From Vampirovibrionales bacterium (GTDB lineage Bacteria; Cyanobacteriota; Vampirovibrionia; Vampirovibrionales; Vampirovibrionaceae), in contig JADJRF010000005.1 of NCBI GenBank assembly GCA_016712355.1, positions 62,001-126,000 of the forward strand: a stretch of DNA of 64,000 nt, read 5' to 3'. A model generated the notes under the pieces. That model made no database searches and was not told the DNA's origin. It worked only from the letters and a program-made list of their open reading frames with translations. This document shows positions 7,892-16,749 of the stretch, in pieces. The position numbers and the translations under genes were made by a program. The first letter of the stretch is position 1. Each line of letters opens with the position of its first letter.

Positions 7892-9586
7892 ATGACGCTT
7901 GCTCCTTCGCCACCTGTCCTGCCCACTCCTGCACCCGCCGCTCGCGCGGAATGGGCCCCTTGGGTAGTGCCTGTAGTCTTGTTGCTGGCTTGCTTCGCCT
8001 GCTTTTTTTATGGGCTCGGCGCGTATCCCCTGTTCGACGTCGACGAACCGCGCTACGCGGAAGCCGCCCGGCAAATGCTCGTTCGCAACGACTGGATTAC
8101 GCCGTATTTCAACGGCATTGTTCGCTTCGACAAGCCGCCGCTTTTTTATTGGCTCGTCGCGATGAGTTATCAGGCGCTGGGCATTAGTGAATTCGCCGCG
8201 CGCCTGATTAGCGCGCTTTGCGCGACACTCTCCGTTGCGGGCGTTTATGCGCTGGTAGCTCGCTTCTCTTCTCGTCGGGTTGCGTTGGGAGCAGCTCTGA
8301 CGCTGGCCAGCAGTCTGGAATTCATCGCGCTGGCGCGCATGTCCATTACGGATATGACCCTGACGCTTTGCCTGGCGGCGACGTTGGGCTTCGCTTTTCT
8401 CGGCGTTGAGCGGAATCGTCGCTGGCTGTTAGCCGCAGGCGCTTGCGCAGGCTTGGGATTACTGGCAAAAGGGCCGGTCGCGCTAGCGCTGCCGGGAGCC
8501 ATTACGCTGCTTTATTGCCTGATCACGCGACAGACGATGGCCATCTTGCGCAGCGCCTGGCTGTGGGCTGGCGCAGGCGCGGCGCTCCTGATCGCGGCGC
8601 CGTGGTACGTTGCAGCAACGCAACAAAATGGCGAGACGTTTTTACGAGCGCTCTATCAGCATAATTTTTCGCGCTATACGGGCAGCGTCGCTTATCATCC
8701 CCAACCCTGGCATTTTTATCTGCCTGTCCTGGCAATTGGCTTTTTGCCATGGAGCCTGTTTTTACCGGTGACGATCGTCGCCTTAGCGCAGGAGCGGCAT
8801 TCGCTCAACGCTTCGGAACGTCGCTTAGCGCTATTCGCCAGCCTGTGGGCGGGCGGGACGCTTGCGTTCTTCAGCATGGCGAGTACTAAACTGCTGACGT
8901 ATATTTTGCCGATGTTTCCGGCGCTTGCGATCGTGACGACGATGGGGTGGCCGCTCGCGCTGGAGGCTCGACGTCGCGCGTCTCTGACGAGTGCGGCGAC
9001 GCTGACGCTGTTACTAGGAGCGCTCAGCGCCGCGTTTATTCTGTGGCCGAACCGCCTGTTGCCCAAGATGGCCGATACCATGTCCTCGCTGGCGCGTGAT
9101 CCGTTCGCCGTAGCCATGGCCCTCACGCTAACGGCAAGCGCAGCGCTCTCGCTCGTATGGATGTTGCGGCGACGTCCTTGGCAATCGCACGCCTCTCTGG
9201 CGCTAGGTATGGCGCTGACAACGGTTTTGGCGATTGCATCCGTGATTCCTGCCGTTAATCAGGCGACACAAGGGGCCATGCTCGGATTTTTGGCGCATGT
9301 GGGCTCTCGCCCCCTCGCCAGTTTTGAAATTACCCGACCCAGCCTGACGTTTTACGGGCGGCGCGCCATTCCGCAAATCGGTAAAGACGATTATGCTAAA
9401 CTAAAGTCGCTTTACCGTCAGGCGGCGGACGCCTCACCCCAGGGCGCGCTCTATCTCATTACAAAACGTAGCTTAACCCCTTCTCTTATGCCCCTGATTC
9501 CGCCTGACGCGCGTCTGAGCATCGTTTCGCAAACGCCCATTTACGTGTTGCTTTCTCTGAGCCCGACAGGAGCCGAAAAGCCGTGA
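7892..9586 (+). CDS. ArnT/PMT-type membrane glycosyltransferase (GT83-like)
   Basis: 564 residues. An N-terminal membrane helix is followed by YPLFDVDEPRYAEAARQMLVRNDWITPYFNG, the first periplasmic-loop motif of ArnT-type GT-C enzymes with the acidic pair DE. RFDKPPLFYWLVAMSYQALG and about ten further hydrophobic segments follow. Such enzymes move a sugar from a polyprenyl-phosphate carrier to lipid A or another envelope acceptor. It overlaps by 4 bp the next gene, a polyprenyl-phosphate sugar transferase, which would make its donor. The actual sugar and acceptor cannot be told from sequence. Confidence 0.88.
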   Translation: MTLAPSPPVLPTPAPAARAEWAPWVVPVVLLLACFACFFYGLGAYPLFDVDEPRYAEAARQMLVRNDWITPYFNGIVRFDKPPLFYWLVAMSYQALGISEFAARLISALCATLSVAGVYALVARFSSRRVALGAALTLASSLEFIALARMSITDMTLTLCLAATLGFAFLGVERNRRWLLAAGACAGLGLLAKGPVALALPGAITLLYCLITRQTMAILRSAWLWAGAGAALLIAAPWYVAATQQNGETFLRALYQHNFSRYTGSVAYHPQPWHFYLPVLAIGFLPWSLFLPVTIVALAQERHSLNASERRLALFASLWAGGTLAFFSMASTKLLTYILPMFPALAIVTTMGWPLALEARRRASLTSAATLTLLLGALSAAFILWPNRLLPKMADTMSSLARDPFAVAMALTLTASAALSLVWMLRRRPWQSHASLALGMALTTVLAIASVIPAVNQATQGAMLGFLAHVGSRPLASFEITRPSLTFYGRRAIPQIGKDDYAKLKSLYRQAADASPQGALYLITKRSLTPSLMPLIPPDARLSIVSQTPIYVLLSLSPTGAEKP

Positions 9587-10590
9587 CCAAGCCCCATGCC
9601 ATTGACGTCTCATTTATCGTACCGGTTTATAACGAAGAAGAGAACGTCGTTCCGCTGATTCAAGAGCTGTACGAGGCCGGGCTCAAACTGAATCGACCGT
9701 TTGAAATGGTTCTGGTGGATGACGGGTCGCGCGATCGCACCGTGGAAAAACTCCGGCGGCTTGCCGATAGCTTTCCCATGTTGCGAGTAGCCGTTCTCAA
9801 ACGGAATTACGGGCAGACCGCGGCCACCGCTGCAGGCTTTGCGCATGCCAAAGGGCGCTATATCGTCACGCTGGATGGTGATTTGCAGAATGACCCGGCC
9901 GATGCGCCAGCGCTAATTGAGATGATGGAAACCGAGGATTTGGACATCATCAGTGGATGGCGTAAACATCGGAAAGACCGCGCTCTGACGCGAAAACTGC
10001 CGTCGGCCATCGCCAACTGGCTGATCGCTAAAGTCACCGGGGTGATGATTCACGACAACGGTTGCTCTTTGAAGGTCTATCGCTCTGAAATCGCCAAGGA
10101 CGTGCCGCTCTACGGCGAGATGCACCGTTTTATTCCGGCGCTGGCCAGCATTGACGGGGCCGTGATTAAGGAAGTGCCGGTTCACCACCGTGAACGTGCG
10201 CACGGAACCAGCAAGTACGGCCTGTCTCGCACCTTTAAAGTGTTGCTCGATTTATTAACGGTCGTGCTCATGAAGCGCTTTTTCACGCGCCCCATTCACC
10301 TGTTTGGACGCGCGGGGCTGGTACTGCTGTTTCTGGGAGCGTTAGCGCTGGGCGTCCTTTTCGCTGAAAAGCTCTTATTTGGCCATGACATTGGCGCGCG
10401 CCCGATGCTATTAATGGGCGCCATGCTGGTATTGACGGGCATTCAGCTTATCAGCACTGGTCTGATTGCGGAAATTCAGGTGCGCACGTACTTTGAATCG
10501 CAACGAAAGCCTATTTACAAGGTGAAAGAAGTCATCGACGGCGCTGACACGGCCAACCCCGCACGATTGGCAGAGATCGCCGTTCGCTGA
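9583..10590 (+). CDS. Family 2 glycosyltransferase, polyprenyl-phosphate type (ArnC/DPM1-like)
   Basis: 335 residues from a GTG at 9583 that overlaps the previous stop (GTGA). The GT2 fold is clear: SFIVPVYNEEENVVPLIQEL, the nucleotide-binding LVDDGSRDRT, and LDGDLQNDPADAP with the metal-binding DxD-like motif. The C-terminal part has two membrane helices (GLVLLFLGALALGVLFAEKLLF and MLLMGAMLVLTGIQLISTGLIAE), as in ArnC/GtrB enzymes that load a sugar onto undecaprenyl phosphate. It is paired with the ArnT-like gene upstream and a flippase-like gene downstream, so the three form a lipid-linked-sugar unit. Confidence 0.92.
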   Translation: MTKPHAIDVSFIVPVYNEEENVVPLIQELYEAGLKLNRPFEMVLVDDGSRDRTVEKLRRLADSFPMLRVAVLKRNYGQTAATAAGFAHAKGRYIVTLDGDLQNDPADAPALIEMMETEDLDIISGWRKHRKDRALTRKLPSAIANWLIAKVTGVMIHDNGCSLKVYRSEIAKDVPLYGEMHRFIPALASIDGAVIKEVPVHHRERAHGTSKYGLSRTFKVLLDLLTVVLMKRFFTRPIHLFGRAGLVLLFLGALALGVLFAEKLLFGHDIGARPMLLMGAMLVLTGIQLISTGLIAEIQVRTYFESQRKPIYKVKEVIDGADTANPARLAEIAVR

Positions 10591-10592
10591 CA

Positions 10593-11531
10593 ATGGCCCG
10601 TACGTCTGTCAAAACCGCTATTAAAATCGTTCTCAGTATCGTGCTGCTGGGCATTGCCCTGTATTACGCGGGCATCCAGAAAACCATCGGCGAGCTGTCG
10701 TCGTCCAACTTGGCGTATATCCCGCTCGGCGTCGCGATTTATTTGCTCAGCCAGTGGCTCAGCTCTTATCGCTGGCAGTTTTTAGCCAGACGGCTGGAAT
10801 TTCATCTGCCACTGCGTCAATTTTTTGATTTTTACATGCTGGGGATGTATTTCAATCTGTTTTTACCCGGTTCCATTGGCGGGGACGTCAGTCGGGTTTA
10901 CTATCTGGCCAAAGCCCAAAACCGGCGCAAGCGTGAAGCGCTCTTGACCCTTTTGGCAGAGCGAGGGGTCGGGATGGCGGCGCTCTTGCTGCTGACAGGC
11001 GCGCTGTGCCTGACGCCTGACGCTGCGCCGATTCCGGCATGGCTGCGCCAAAGCATTTTATTGCTGTGCGCACTCATGGGGGGCGGATATGTGGCATTGC
11101 TGATCGCGCCGATTTCCCGCTGGGCGGAGCGCATTCCCAAGCTGGGCTTGTTGGCGCAGGCGCAGCCCTATTGGCGCGATTTCCCGTTACTGGCAAAATC
11201 TGTCGCGCTGTCGTTGGCGGTACAAGGCATGATGATTGGCATTCAGCTGATGATCGCTCATGCGTTGGGGATTACGGTCCAACCGCTTTATCTGACGGCC
11301 GTCTATGGCATTGTGACGCTGGTCAGCGTCACTCCATTGTTCTTTAACGGCATCGGCGTTCGTGAAGGCGCGTATCAGTGGCTCCTCATGAAAGTCGGCG
11401 TTTCAGCGCACGCCGCGATGGCGTTTGGGCTGTACTGGTTTTTGATTTCAACGCTGACAAGCCTTTGCGGCGCGTGGACGCTGTTTCGCGGCTATTACCG
11501 CGCGCCCGCTCCCGCAGAAGCAGCCTCCTGA
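10593..11531 (+). CDS. LPG-synthase-TM (UPF0104/AglD-type) integral membrane protein
   Basis: 312 residues, about eight membrane helices. The family motif is visible: RWQFLARRLEFHLPLRQFFDFYMLGMYFNLFLPGSIGGDVSRVYYLA. It starts 2 bp after the preceding stop. Proteins of this family often sit beside polyprenyl-phosphate glycosyltransferases and are thought to take part in flipping or positioning lipid-linked sugars. That role is family-level inference. End of the three-gene operon beginning at 7892. Confidence 0.88.
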   Translation: MARTSVKTAIKIVLSIVLLGIALYYAGIQKTIGELSSSNLAYIPLGVAIYLLSQWLSSYRWQFLARRLEFHLPLRQFFDFYMLGMYFNLFLPGSIGGDVSRVYYLAKAQNRRKREALLTLLAERGVGMAALLLLTGALCLTPDAAPIPAWLRQSILLLCALMGGGYVALLIAPISRWAERIPKLGLLAQAQPYWRDFPLLAKSVALSLAVQGMMIGIQLMIAHALGITVQPLYLTAVYGIVTLVSVTPLFFNGIGVREGAYQWLLMKVGVSAHAAMAFGLYWFLISTLTSLCGAWTLFRGYYRAPAPAEAAS

Positions 11532-11688
11532 CTTCACGATTCGTCCCTTACGCGAGGCAATTTAAGGACACGAATCGTTTTTATTGGATTAGGCGTTTTC
11601 AGCTTTTCGCAGACGCCAAAAGTTTCAACCCAGCCTATGTCCCACCCTGTAACTTCTTGTTACAGGATTTTTCTTTTGTTTAATCTGT

Positions 11689-13044
11689 CTAATATAGCAT
11701 CACCGGCGTCGCCCACGTAATATCGTCCTCGACGCTCTCGACACGCGCTGAAATCAACGCGTTCGGCTCATGGGCGGGCGTCTGAGGCGTGAGGGAAATT
11801 TTGACGTAGCGATCGGTCATGCCGCAACGACCGGACTCTTCTATTAGCGCTGGAAACGTCTTGCCTATCAAGCGATGACGGAATCGGCGATTTTTGGCGT
11901 CGATAATCGAGCGCAAATGCTCGGCGCGCGCGGTTTTCACCGACTCTGGGAGCTGATCGCCCCAGTCAGCAGCCGGGGTGCCGGGCCGCCGGGAATACCG
12001 AAAGACATGAAGATACGTCCACGGCAGCGATTCAATCAAGGCGGCGGTTTGCGCAAACATCGCCTCGGTTTCACCGGGGAATCCCACGATAATATCGGCG
12101 CCGAGTCCGGCGTCCGGCAATTGGCTTGCAATCGTCTGACAAGCGACAATCACGTCAGACGCGCGATGACGTCGACCCATCGCCTTCAAGACGTCATCGC
12201 ACAAGCTTTGCGCCGACAGGTGAAGGTGTGGACAGATTCGTCCGTTACTGCGGGCAATCGTCTCAATCAGCCCATCGCTGACTTCGACCGGATCCAGCGA
12301 CGTGAGACGCAGGCGCGCAGACCCTGCGGCCTCGACAAGACGTGACAACAAACCAACCAGATCAAGCCCCGCATCGAGGTCTTCATATTGTCCAATATTG
12401 ATGCCGGTCAAGACCACTTCTCGATAGCCGAACGCTTCCAGTTCCTGCAATTGCGCCAGAATGTCGGCCACGCTCAGGCTGCGGCTTTTACCGCGCGCTT
12501 CCCAAATAATGCAATAGGCGCACTTAAAGTCGCAACCGTCCTGGATTTTCAGACTGGCGCGGGTGCGATCGACATCACAGGCCGCAGCTCCCGCCATCAT
12601 CCGGCTTTTATCGATATCGCCGACTTGCGTCACAGGCGTGTCACCGCGCGGGACGGTTTCCAGAATATCGAGCAGACGATCTTTAAGATTATTGCCAATG
12701 ACGTAATCCACGCCGGGCAACTGGCTGACGGCCTGCGGCGCGACTTGCGCATAGCACCCCGTCACGACGATACGCGCCTCCGGATTGGCCAGTCTGGCGC
12801 GTCGGATGGCGCGGCGCGAGTCGGCGTCCGCGCGTTCGGTAACAGTACATGTATTAATGACGGCGACAGAAGCGGGTTCATCAAAAGAAGTCACGCGCCA
12901 ACCGCGCGCGCGAAACGCATTGGCCAGAGCAGAGGTTTCCAACTGGTTGGTCTTACAGCCCAGCGTATGGAAAGAGACCGCCCGCTCGGGCGGCGACGCA
13001 GTAACGGCGATTTCGGCCAATGAGTCTAAAACAAGCTCGGTCAT
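11689..13044 (-). CDS. mtaB: MtaB-like tRNA methylthiotransferase (radical SAM)
   Basis: 451 residues from the ATG at 13044. The frame stays open to 13107, but no start has a good ribosome binding site. MtaB converts t6A37 to ms2t6A37 in tRNAs that read ANN codons. The N-terminal methylthiotransferase domain has FHTLGCKTNQLE, VINTCTVTERADADSR and VTGCYAQ. The radical-SAM motif is CDFKCAYC, followed by a standard TIM barrel (GINIGQYEDL, LRLTSLDP, HLHLSAQS, ADIIVGFPGETE). A TRAM-like C-terminus ends the protein. The two Nfu/IscA-type genes immediately upstream on the same strand supply clusters, a sensible neighbourhood for a 2x 4Fe-4S enzyme. Confidence 0.93.
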   Translation of the reverse strand: MTELVLDSLAEIAVTASPPERAVSFHTLGCKTNQLETSALANAFRARGWRVTSFDEPASVAVINTCTVTERADADSRRAIRRARLANPEARIVVTGCYAQVAPQAVSQLPGVDYVIGNNLKDRLLDILETVPRGDTPVTQVGDIDKSRMMAGAAACDVDRTRASLKIQDGCDFKCAYCIIWEARGKSRSLSVADILAQLQELEAFGYREVVLTGINIGQYEDLDAGLDLVGLLSRLVEAAGSARLRLTSLDPVEVSDGLIETIARSNGRICPHLHLSAQSLCDDVLKAMGRRHRASDVIVACQTIASQLPDAGLGADIIVGFPGETEAMFAQTAALIESLPWTYLHVFRYSRRPGTPAADWGDQLPESVKTARAEHLRSIIDAKNRRFRHRLIGKTFPALIEESGRCGMTDRYVKISLTPQTPAHEPNALISARVESVEDDITWATPVMLY

Positions 13045-13184
13045 GCGGGGCATTCTGACTGAAGCCAAAGTGAAACGCAATGCAGGGGCATCGCAACCAA
13101 GCCGCAAGACAGCTACATATAGATGCCGTCACGCGGGCAAAAGGTCTTGTGAAGCGCAGGATAAGCGACAGGCTGCCGATCCGG

Positions 13185-13424
13185 CTAAATGGCAATGACT
13201 TCCGTGACGCCGGGAACATGCTGGCGCAATTGCTCTTCGATACCCATTTTAAGGGTATACGTAGAGCTGGGGCATGAGCCGCATGCCCCTTGCAGGCGCA
13301 AACGGACGACGCCTTGCTCGGTCACATCGACAAATTCTACGTCGCCGCCGTCGGCTTGAAGATACGGACGGACGGTTTCCAACACCTGTTTGACTTTTTC
13401 GGGATCTACGGCGGTGGCGGTCAT
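13185..13424 (-). CDS. Nfu/NifU C-terminal domain Fe-S scaffold
   Basis: 79 residues, a free-standing NifU-C domain. It has VKQVLETVRPYLQADGGDVEFVDV and the cluster-binding CGSCPSS, in which the CxxC pair of two subunits holds a bridging cluster. The ending, IEEQLRQHVPGVTEV, is also typical. It acts as a scaffold or carrier in iron-sulfur assembly. It lies between the A-type carrier (13500-13856) and mtaB on one strand, probably one transcript. Confidence 0.95.
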   Translation of the reverse strand: MTATAVDPEKVKQVLETVRPYLQADGGDVEFVDVTEQGVVRLRLQGACGSCPSSTYTLKMGIEEQLRQHVPGVTEVIAI

Positions 13425-13499
13425 GGCAAGGGCGCTCCTATCGACGAATACTAAAAGATTAAGCCGGTCTCGAGATGAGGCGAGAGCAACGAAGATTAA

Positions 13500-13856
13500 T
13501 CAGATACTAAAAGACGTCCCGCAGCCGCAGGCGTCTTTGGCGTTGGGGTTAGAAAATTTGAATCCGCCGTCGAGCAGATCGCGGCTAAAATCGATGCGCA
13601 CGCCTGACAGATAAAGCGAAGACTTCGGGTCGACGAAGAAGCGAATGCCAGCGATCTCAAACATTTGATCGTCTGCCGCCTGAAGATCGCAGGGCTCCAT
13701 ACGGTATTGCAGTCCTGCGCACCCGCCGCCGACCACGCCCAGACGAATGCCAGCTGCGTCGGGCTGAGACTCCAATACGCTCTTCAGCTTGGCGATTGCG
13801 GCGTCGGTAAGGGTCACGAGCGAGGTGGTTTCGGACAAGACGGGCAAATCAATCAT
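13500..13856 (-). CDS. A-type Fe-S carrier (HesB/IscA/ErpA family)
   Basis: 118 residues. The three conserved cysteines are in GGGCAGLQYRM and the C-terminal CGCGTSFSI. The middle FFVDPKSSLYLSGVRIDF is the family signature. It moves iron-sulfur clusters from the SUF scaffold to target proteins. The family has near-identical branches (IscA, SufA, ErpA), and I cannot choose one from sequence alone. Upstream on the minus strand CAGGAGAGCCCGCC precedes the ATG. Confidence 0.93.
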   Translation of the reverse strand: MIDLPVLSETTSLVTLTDAAIAKLKSVLESQPDAAGIRLGVVGGGCAGLQYRMEPCDLQAADDQMFEIAGIRFFVDPKSSLYLSGVRIDFSRDLLDGGFKFSNPNAKDACGCGTSFSI

Positions 13857-13939
13857 GGCGGGCTCTCCTGTTAGGACATTAAAACCATAACGTAAACGTC
13901 ATTGTTTTTCAATCCATGAGACGCCCGAGATCCCAAATG

Positions 13940-13972
13940 CAAAGCCCCTTGGAGGATCTCCAAGGGGCTTTG
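13940..13972 (-). terminator. Perfect 15-bp stem hairpin downstream of the 24-aa gene
   Basis: CAAAGCCCCTTGGAG, a 3-nt loop, then the exact complement. It lies 15 bp past the stop of the tiny gene at 13987-14061 and before the promoter side of the iscA-like gene. No strong U-run follows. It is either a terminator or a transcript-stabilising stem. Confidence 0.6.
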
Positions 13973-13986
13973 TGAAACCGTAAAAG

Positions 13987-14061
13987 TTATTTCCCAGGCT
14001 GGGTGGGAGCGGCAGGCGTTTTAGGCTTTGCAGGGATGAAGGGCTTGGCAGCAATTTTCAT
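13987..14061 (-). CDS. Very small gene, 24-residue proline/lysine/alanine-rich peptide
   Basis: An ATG at 14061 follows ATAGGAGTGACTATT, a strong ribosome binding site with normal spacing. The frame runs 24 codons to TAA. The peptide starts MKIAAKPF and is made mostly of A, K, P and T, ending QPGK, so it is basic and probably unstructured. A perfect 15-bp hairpin follows at once, giving a self-contained unit. It is too short for homology. It could be a peptide gene or the leader of an sRNA. Confidence 0.5.
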   Translation of the reverse strand: MKIAAKPFIPAKPKTPAAPTQPGK

Positions 14062-14360
14062 AATAGTCACTCCTATTGAACTTCTCTGACATGATATTCG
14101 ACTCTCAAACAGAGCCGAGCCTTAAAGCGGAAACCTTAAGTTCGAAAGTGTTATAACGAAAAACCTCATGCTTGTAAAGGGGGGAAGATCGGCAGTATTA
14201 CTACATTGCAAGACGGTTAAGCGGCTGAAATCCGCTCGATATATCTATTATCGCCACGATCTTTCTGGAGGCGGGTGCGGGACTTTACGTTCCGGCCCTT
14301 ACAACCGCTACAAAAATAGCAATTTTGGCCCACATTGAACCCGAACGCCATGCGCGCCAA
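14062..14360. other. Intergenic region, no gene seen
   Basis: About 300 bp upstream of the 24-aa gene, divided from the zinc-ribbon gene by a terminator hairpin. It should hold the promoter of the small gene on the minus strand, but I see no convincing -35/-10 pair. No RNA signature recognised. Confidence 0.4.
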
Positions 14361-14388
14361 AAGAAAAAGCGTCCCTTGAGGGGACGCG
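14361..14388 (-). terminator. Rho-independent terminator (minus strand)
   Basis: On the minus strand a GC-rich stem GCGTCCCCTCAAGGGACGC is followed by TTTTTCTTTT. It lies about 95 bp downstream of the zinc-ribbon gene at 14482-14934. Confidence 0.8.
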
Positions 14389-14481
14389 CGCAATGAATTA
14401 GGGGGAGGAGGAAAGAGAATATAGGTGAAGACGATAGTGTTGCGTTGCAGAGATATCGGAGTAACGCTTGAAGGTCAGGCC

Positions 14482-14934
14482 TTATCCGCAGGCCCGCGAT
14501 AGTTGGAGAAGCCGCTTGGGGGGTGCGGCGTCGGCATGGACAACAGGAGGAGACACCCAGGCGCGAGCGCTATCGAGACGACGGGCGCGGCGCAGATAAT
14601 CGGTCTCACGGAACGTGAGGAGAACGGCGTATTGCATCATATAGAAAGGCGGATTATCGAGTTCTTCCATCGTGGTGTCAGCGCAGCCGCAGCGCGTGCA
14701 GTGCGCCTGAGCAGGCAGGACCGTGTTAAAAACGGCTTTACTGGGGCGACGAACGTTACATTGGGAACAGCGCAGCGTCACCCACTGGCGGATGACGGTA
14801 TCGCCGCAGTCAGGACAGATGCATTTGCCTTCGGCGTGCGACGCCCGCGGATGGGGGCACCCGATAAATGCGCGGGTCTGATCGCGTAACTGAGCGATAC
14901 TGTGCGACAAAACCCCAATAATGGCGTCCAGCAT
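14482..14934 (-). CDS. Hypothetical zinc-ribbon protein
   Basis: 150 residues from an ATG preceded by AAGGGAGAGACGA. Four cysteine clusters suggest two zinc ribbons: CICPDCG at about 38-44, CSQCN, then CTRCGC. The C-terminal third is charged (ETDYLRRARRLDSARAW). It shows no catalytic motif, so I suggest a nucleic-acid or protein-binding role without naming one. A terminator follows, so it is probably a single-gene unit. Confidence 0.7.
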   Translation of the reverse strand: MLDAIIGVLSHSIAQLRDQTRAFIGCPHPRASHAEGKCICPDCGDTVIRQWVTLRCSQCNVRRPSKAVFNTVLPAQAHCTRCGCADTTMEELDNPPFYMMQYAVLLTFRETDYLRRARRLDSARAWVSPPVVHADAAPPKRLLQLSRACG

Positions 14935-15119
14935 TCGTCTCTCCCTTGACTCGATGCTCTTGCCCCGGCGTGTGACTGGCTTCCTTCGGCGGAGAGACGT
15001 TGGCGTCCCTGCCGTACTGAGAGAATATCTGTCTTTTAAAGAATATCAACTTTTTTCGAAAATCTTTTGAAACGCAAACGGGTCACACGCGCGCGCCTCT
15101 CATGCACCCTGAATAAGCG

Positions 15120-15152
15120 CAGTCAGGGCGAGCTAAAAGCCCGCCCTGACTG
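15120..15152 (-). terminator. Hairpin downstream of the 15200-15469 gene
   Basis: CAGTCAGGGCG and CGCCCTGACTG are exact 11-bp inverted arms around an 11-nt loop, 48 bp past the stop. There is no clear U-run, so it is a stabilising stem or a weak terminator. Confidence 0.55.
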
Positions 15153-15199
15153 ACAAAGAAGTGCACATTTTGTTCAAGCGTCCACTTTTTCAGGACATT

Positions 15200-15469
15200 T
15201 TAGGCCATCGTATCGAGCGTGGAGCCGCTCACAGAGACCGACGCTTCCACTGTAGCGGAGGAAGACGCGCTGCCTGAAGGGGTCGATGCGCTGGACGACG
15301 ACTTGGCAGCTTCTTCTTCCTTGGCTTTTAAGGCTTCAGCCAACGCTTTAATCGGGTGGCCGTCGGGTAGCTTCTCGAGATTTTTCTGAATACCCGGCGG
15401 GATTTTTCCCTTACGCGCCAACCCCGGAGGGCCGCCCGCATGCGCCGCAGAATGGACGGAAGGACTCAT
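15200..15469 (-). CDS. Small hypothetical protein with Ser/Ala-rich tail
   Basis: 89 residues. The start is set by AAGGAG, which sits 6 bp before the ATG at 15469. Earlier in-frame ATGs overlap or precede that site. The N-terminal half is PPGLARKGKIPPGIQKNLEKLPDGHPIKALAEAL, with a short charged helix after it. The tail is low complexity (SSSSAS, SGSASSSATV). No signal peptide. The PPG..KGKIPPG element occurs in small uncharacterised bacterial proteins, some secreted, but I assign no function. Confidence 0.65.
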   Translation of the reverse strand: MSPSVHSAAHAGGPPGLARKGKIPPGIQKNLEKLPDGHPIKALAEALKAKEEEAAKSSSSASTPSGSASSSATVEASVSVSGSTLDTMA

Positions 15470-15721
15470 ACGCATCTCCTTCAAATTCAAAACAGGCCAA
15501 AGACGGGATTTTATAATCTTATTAAATATAAAAACAATATTTAAATCAAAATTGCCTTACGCCGCTGCGATCCGCTGCCCAGTGGGGAATTCCTCCACGC
15601 AGGGGATCTTTCAGGACGGATTCCCCTGATTGGAGGAGACGAAAGACGTTGCGCTCATCTAAACTCATGATCAGGAACAGACGCCGCCGCGAATTTGCGG
15701 CCGAAAGGGAGCCTGACGCTT

Positions 15722-16042
15722 ATGCGCATGATGACCCGATTTGTTCAGCTGGTTGGCCTGTTTAGCGCCATAATGCTGTACTTGGCGATTGGCAGCGGCA
15801 GCGGGCTGGAATGGAGCGTGGGCCCCCACGGCGAAAAGCGCTTGGCGCTAGCGCTACGGCTTGAATTCCCAAAACCTTTGATGGCACAGCTCGACGCGTC
15901 GCAGCGCGCCTTCACTGGGTCATTGGCGAGCCCTTTAGAACACGTCGCCCGAATAGCCTCTCCAGCAGGGGAAACCCGGCCCCCTGAACCGCAGGATCCC
16001 CGACTGGCCGACTTGCCGCAGACGGCGCACTCGGCCATTTAG
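15722..16042 (+). CDS. Small membrane-anchored hypothetical protein
   Basis: 106 residues from the ATG at 15722, with GAAAGGGAGC 10 bp upstream. One hydrophobic N-terminal helix (FVQLVGLFSAIMLYLAIGSGSG) looks like an uncleaved anchor or signal peptide. The rest is proline-rich and predicted periplasmic. It converges with the minus-strand gene at 16070. Unknown function and moderate coding support. Confidence 0.5.
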   Translation: MRMMTRFVQLVGLFSAIMLYLAIGSGSGLEWSVGPHGEKRLALALRLEFPKPLMAQLDASQRAFTGSLASPLEHVARIASPAGETRPPEPQDPRLADLPQTAHSAI

Positions 16043-16069
16043 CGCGTGAACGGACCTGATGAGCGCCTA

Positions 16070-16363
16070 TTAAAATGCCCGCGTTAAAGAAAACGCCAGC
16101 GGGTGTCGCCGCTCCATCGCCTTGAGGGTTTCATACGGCACGCCCAACTCGCTCAACTCTTCGCCCCCAACCTGAAAGATCGAAATGAGCCGCTGGATGT
16201 CCCCAGATAGCGGCAATGCGTAAGCGGCGTCCTGAATTAATAACAGCGCCTGGCCGCGAGACAATTCGGCTGCATTAAAGGCCATGGCGCTCGCGGAAAG
16301 CGGGCGCGGACGAATCCGTGAACGCTTTGCCGACGCGCTGGAAGCAGAAAACGCTTGCGCCAT
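16070..16363 (-). CDS. Small hypothetical protein (97 aa)
   Basis: 97 residues. The ATG at 16363 is preceded by AGAGGGAGTCGGCC, a good ribosome binding site. The N-terminus is Ser/Ala/Arg-rich. The rest is a helical, hydrophilic domain (LLIQDAAYALPLSGDIQRLISIFQVGGEEL). No recognised domain. Confidence 0.6.
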   Translation of the reverse strand: MAQAFSASSASAKRSRIRPRPLSASAMAFNAAELSRGQALLLIQDAAYALPLSGDIQRLISIFQVGGEELSELGVPYETLKAMERRHPLAFSLTRAF

Positions 16364-16749
16364 GGCCGACTCCCTCTTAAAAAATTTAAATACTCTCTAT
16401 TTTTGTGTCTTTGGGCATCTGATTCGTACCAAAAGCCAGTTAATCCGCAGCTTAAGCTGCACCCTGTTCTGGAGAAGCGGCGACACCACCTTTCAAACAA
16501 GAGGTAAAATCTGAAAAGGCTTCAGAATCCGGTAAATCCCATCCCACGCCGGGAAAGAACCCTGTCCTTGCGAGCGATTGGGATGATTCTAACAGGGAAT
16601 CGCTTTCACACAAGGAAAAAACGTACTACAATGCGCCATCACACTTGGCGAAAGGCGTTTGCCAAAACCCGATCAAGGGGCTTCGCGTCATTTTTACACT
16701 GAGTCACAGTCAATCATTCAGCGTCCAAGCTTCCCGTTAACGGCAACGT
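16364..16749. other. Intergenic region
   Basis: About 385 bp without a supported gene, between a small minus-strand gene and the end of prmC. A perfect 14-bp palindrome GCAGCTTAAGCTGC lies at 16447-16460 and might be an operator. It should also contain the promoter of the 16070-16363 gene. Nothing else recognised. Confidence 0.4.

Noticed and set aside
11875..13023. Plus-strand frames opposite mtaB
   Set aside because: They are shadows of a strongly recognised radical-SAM gene.
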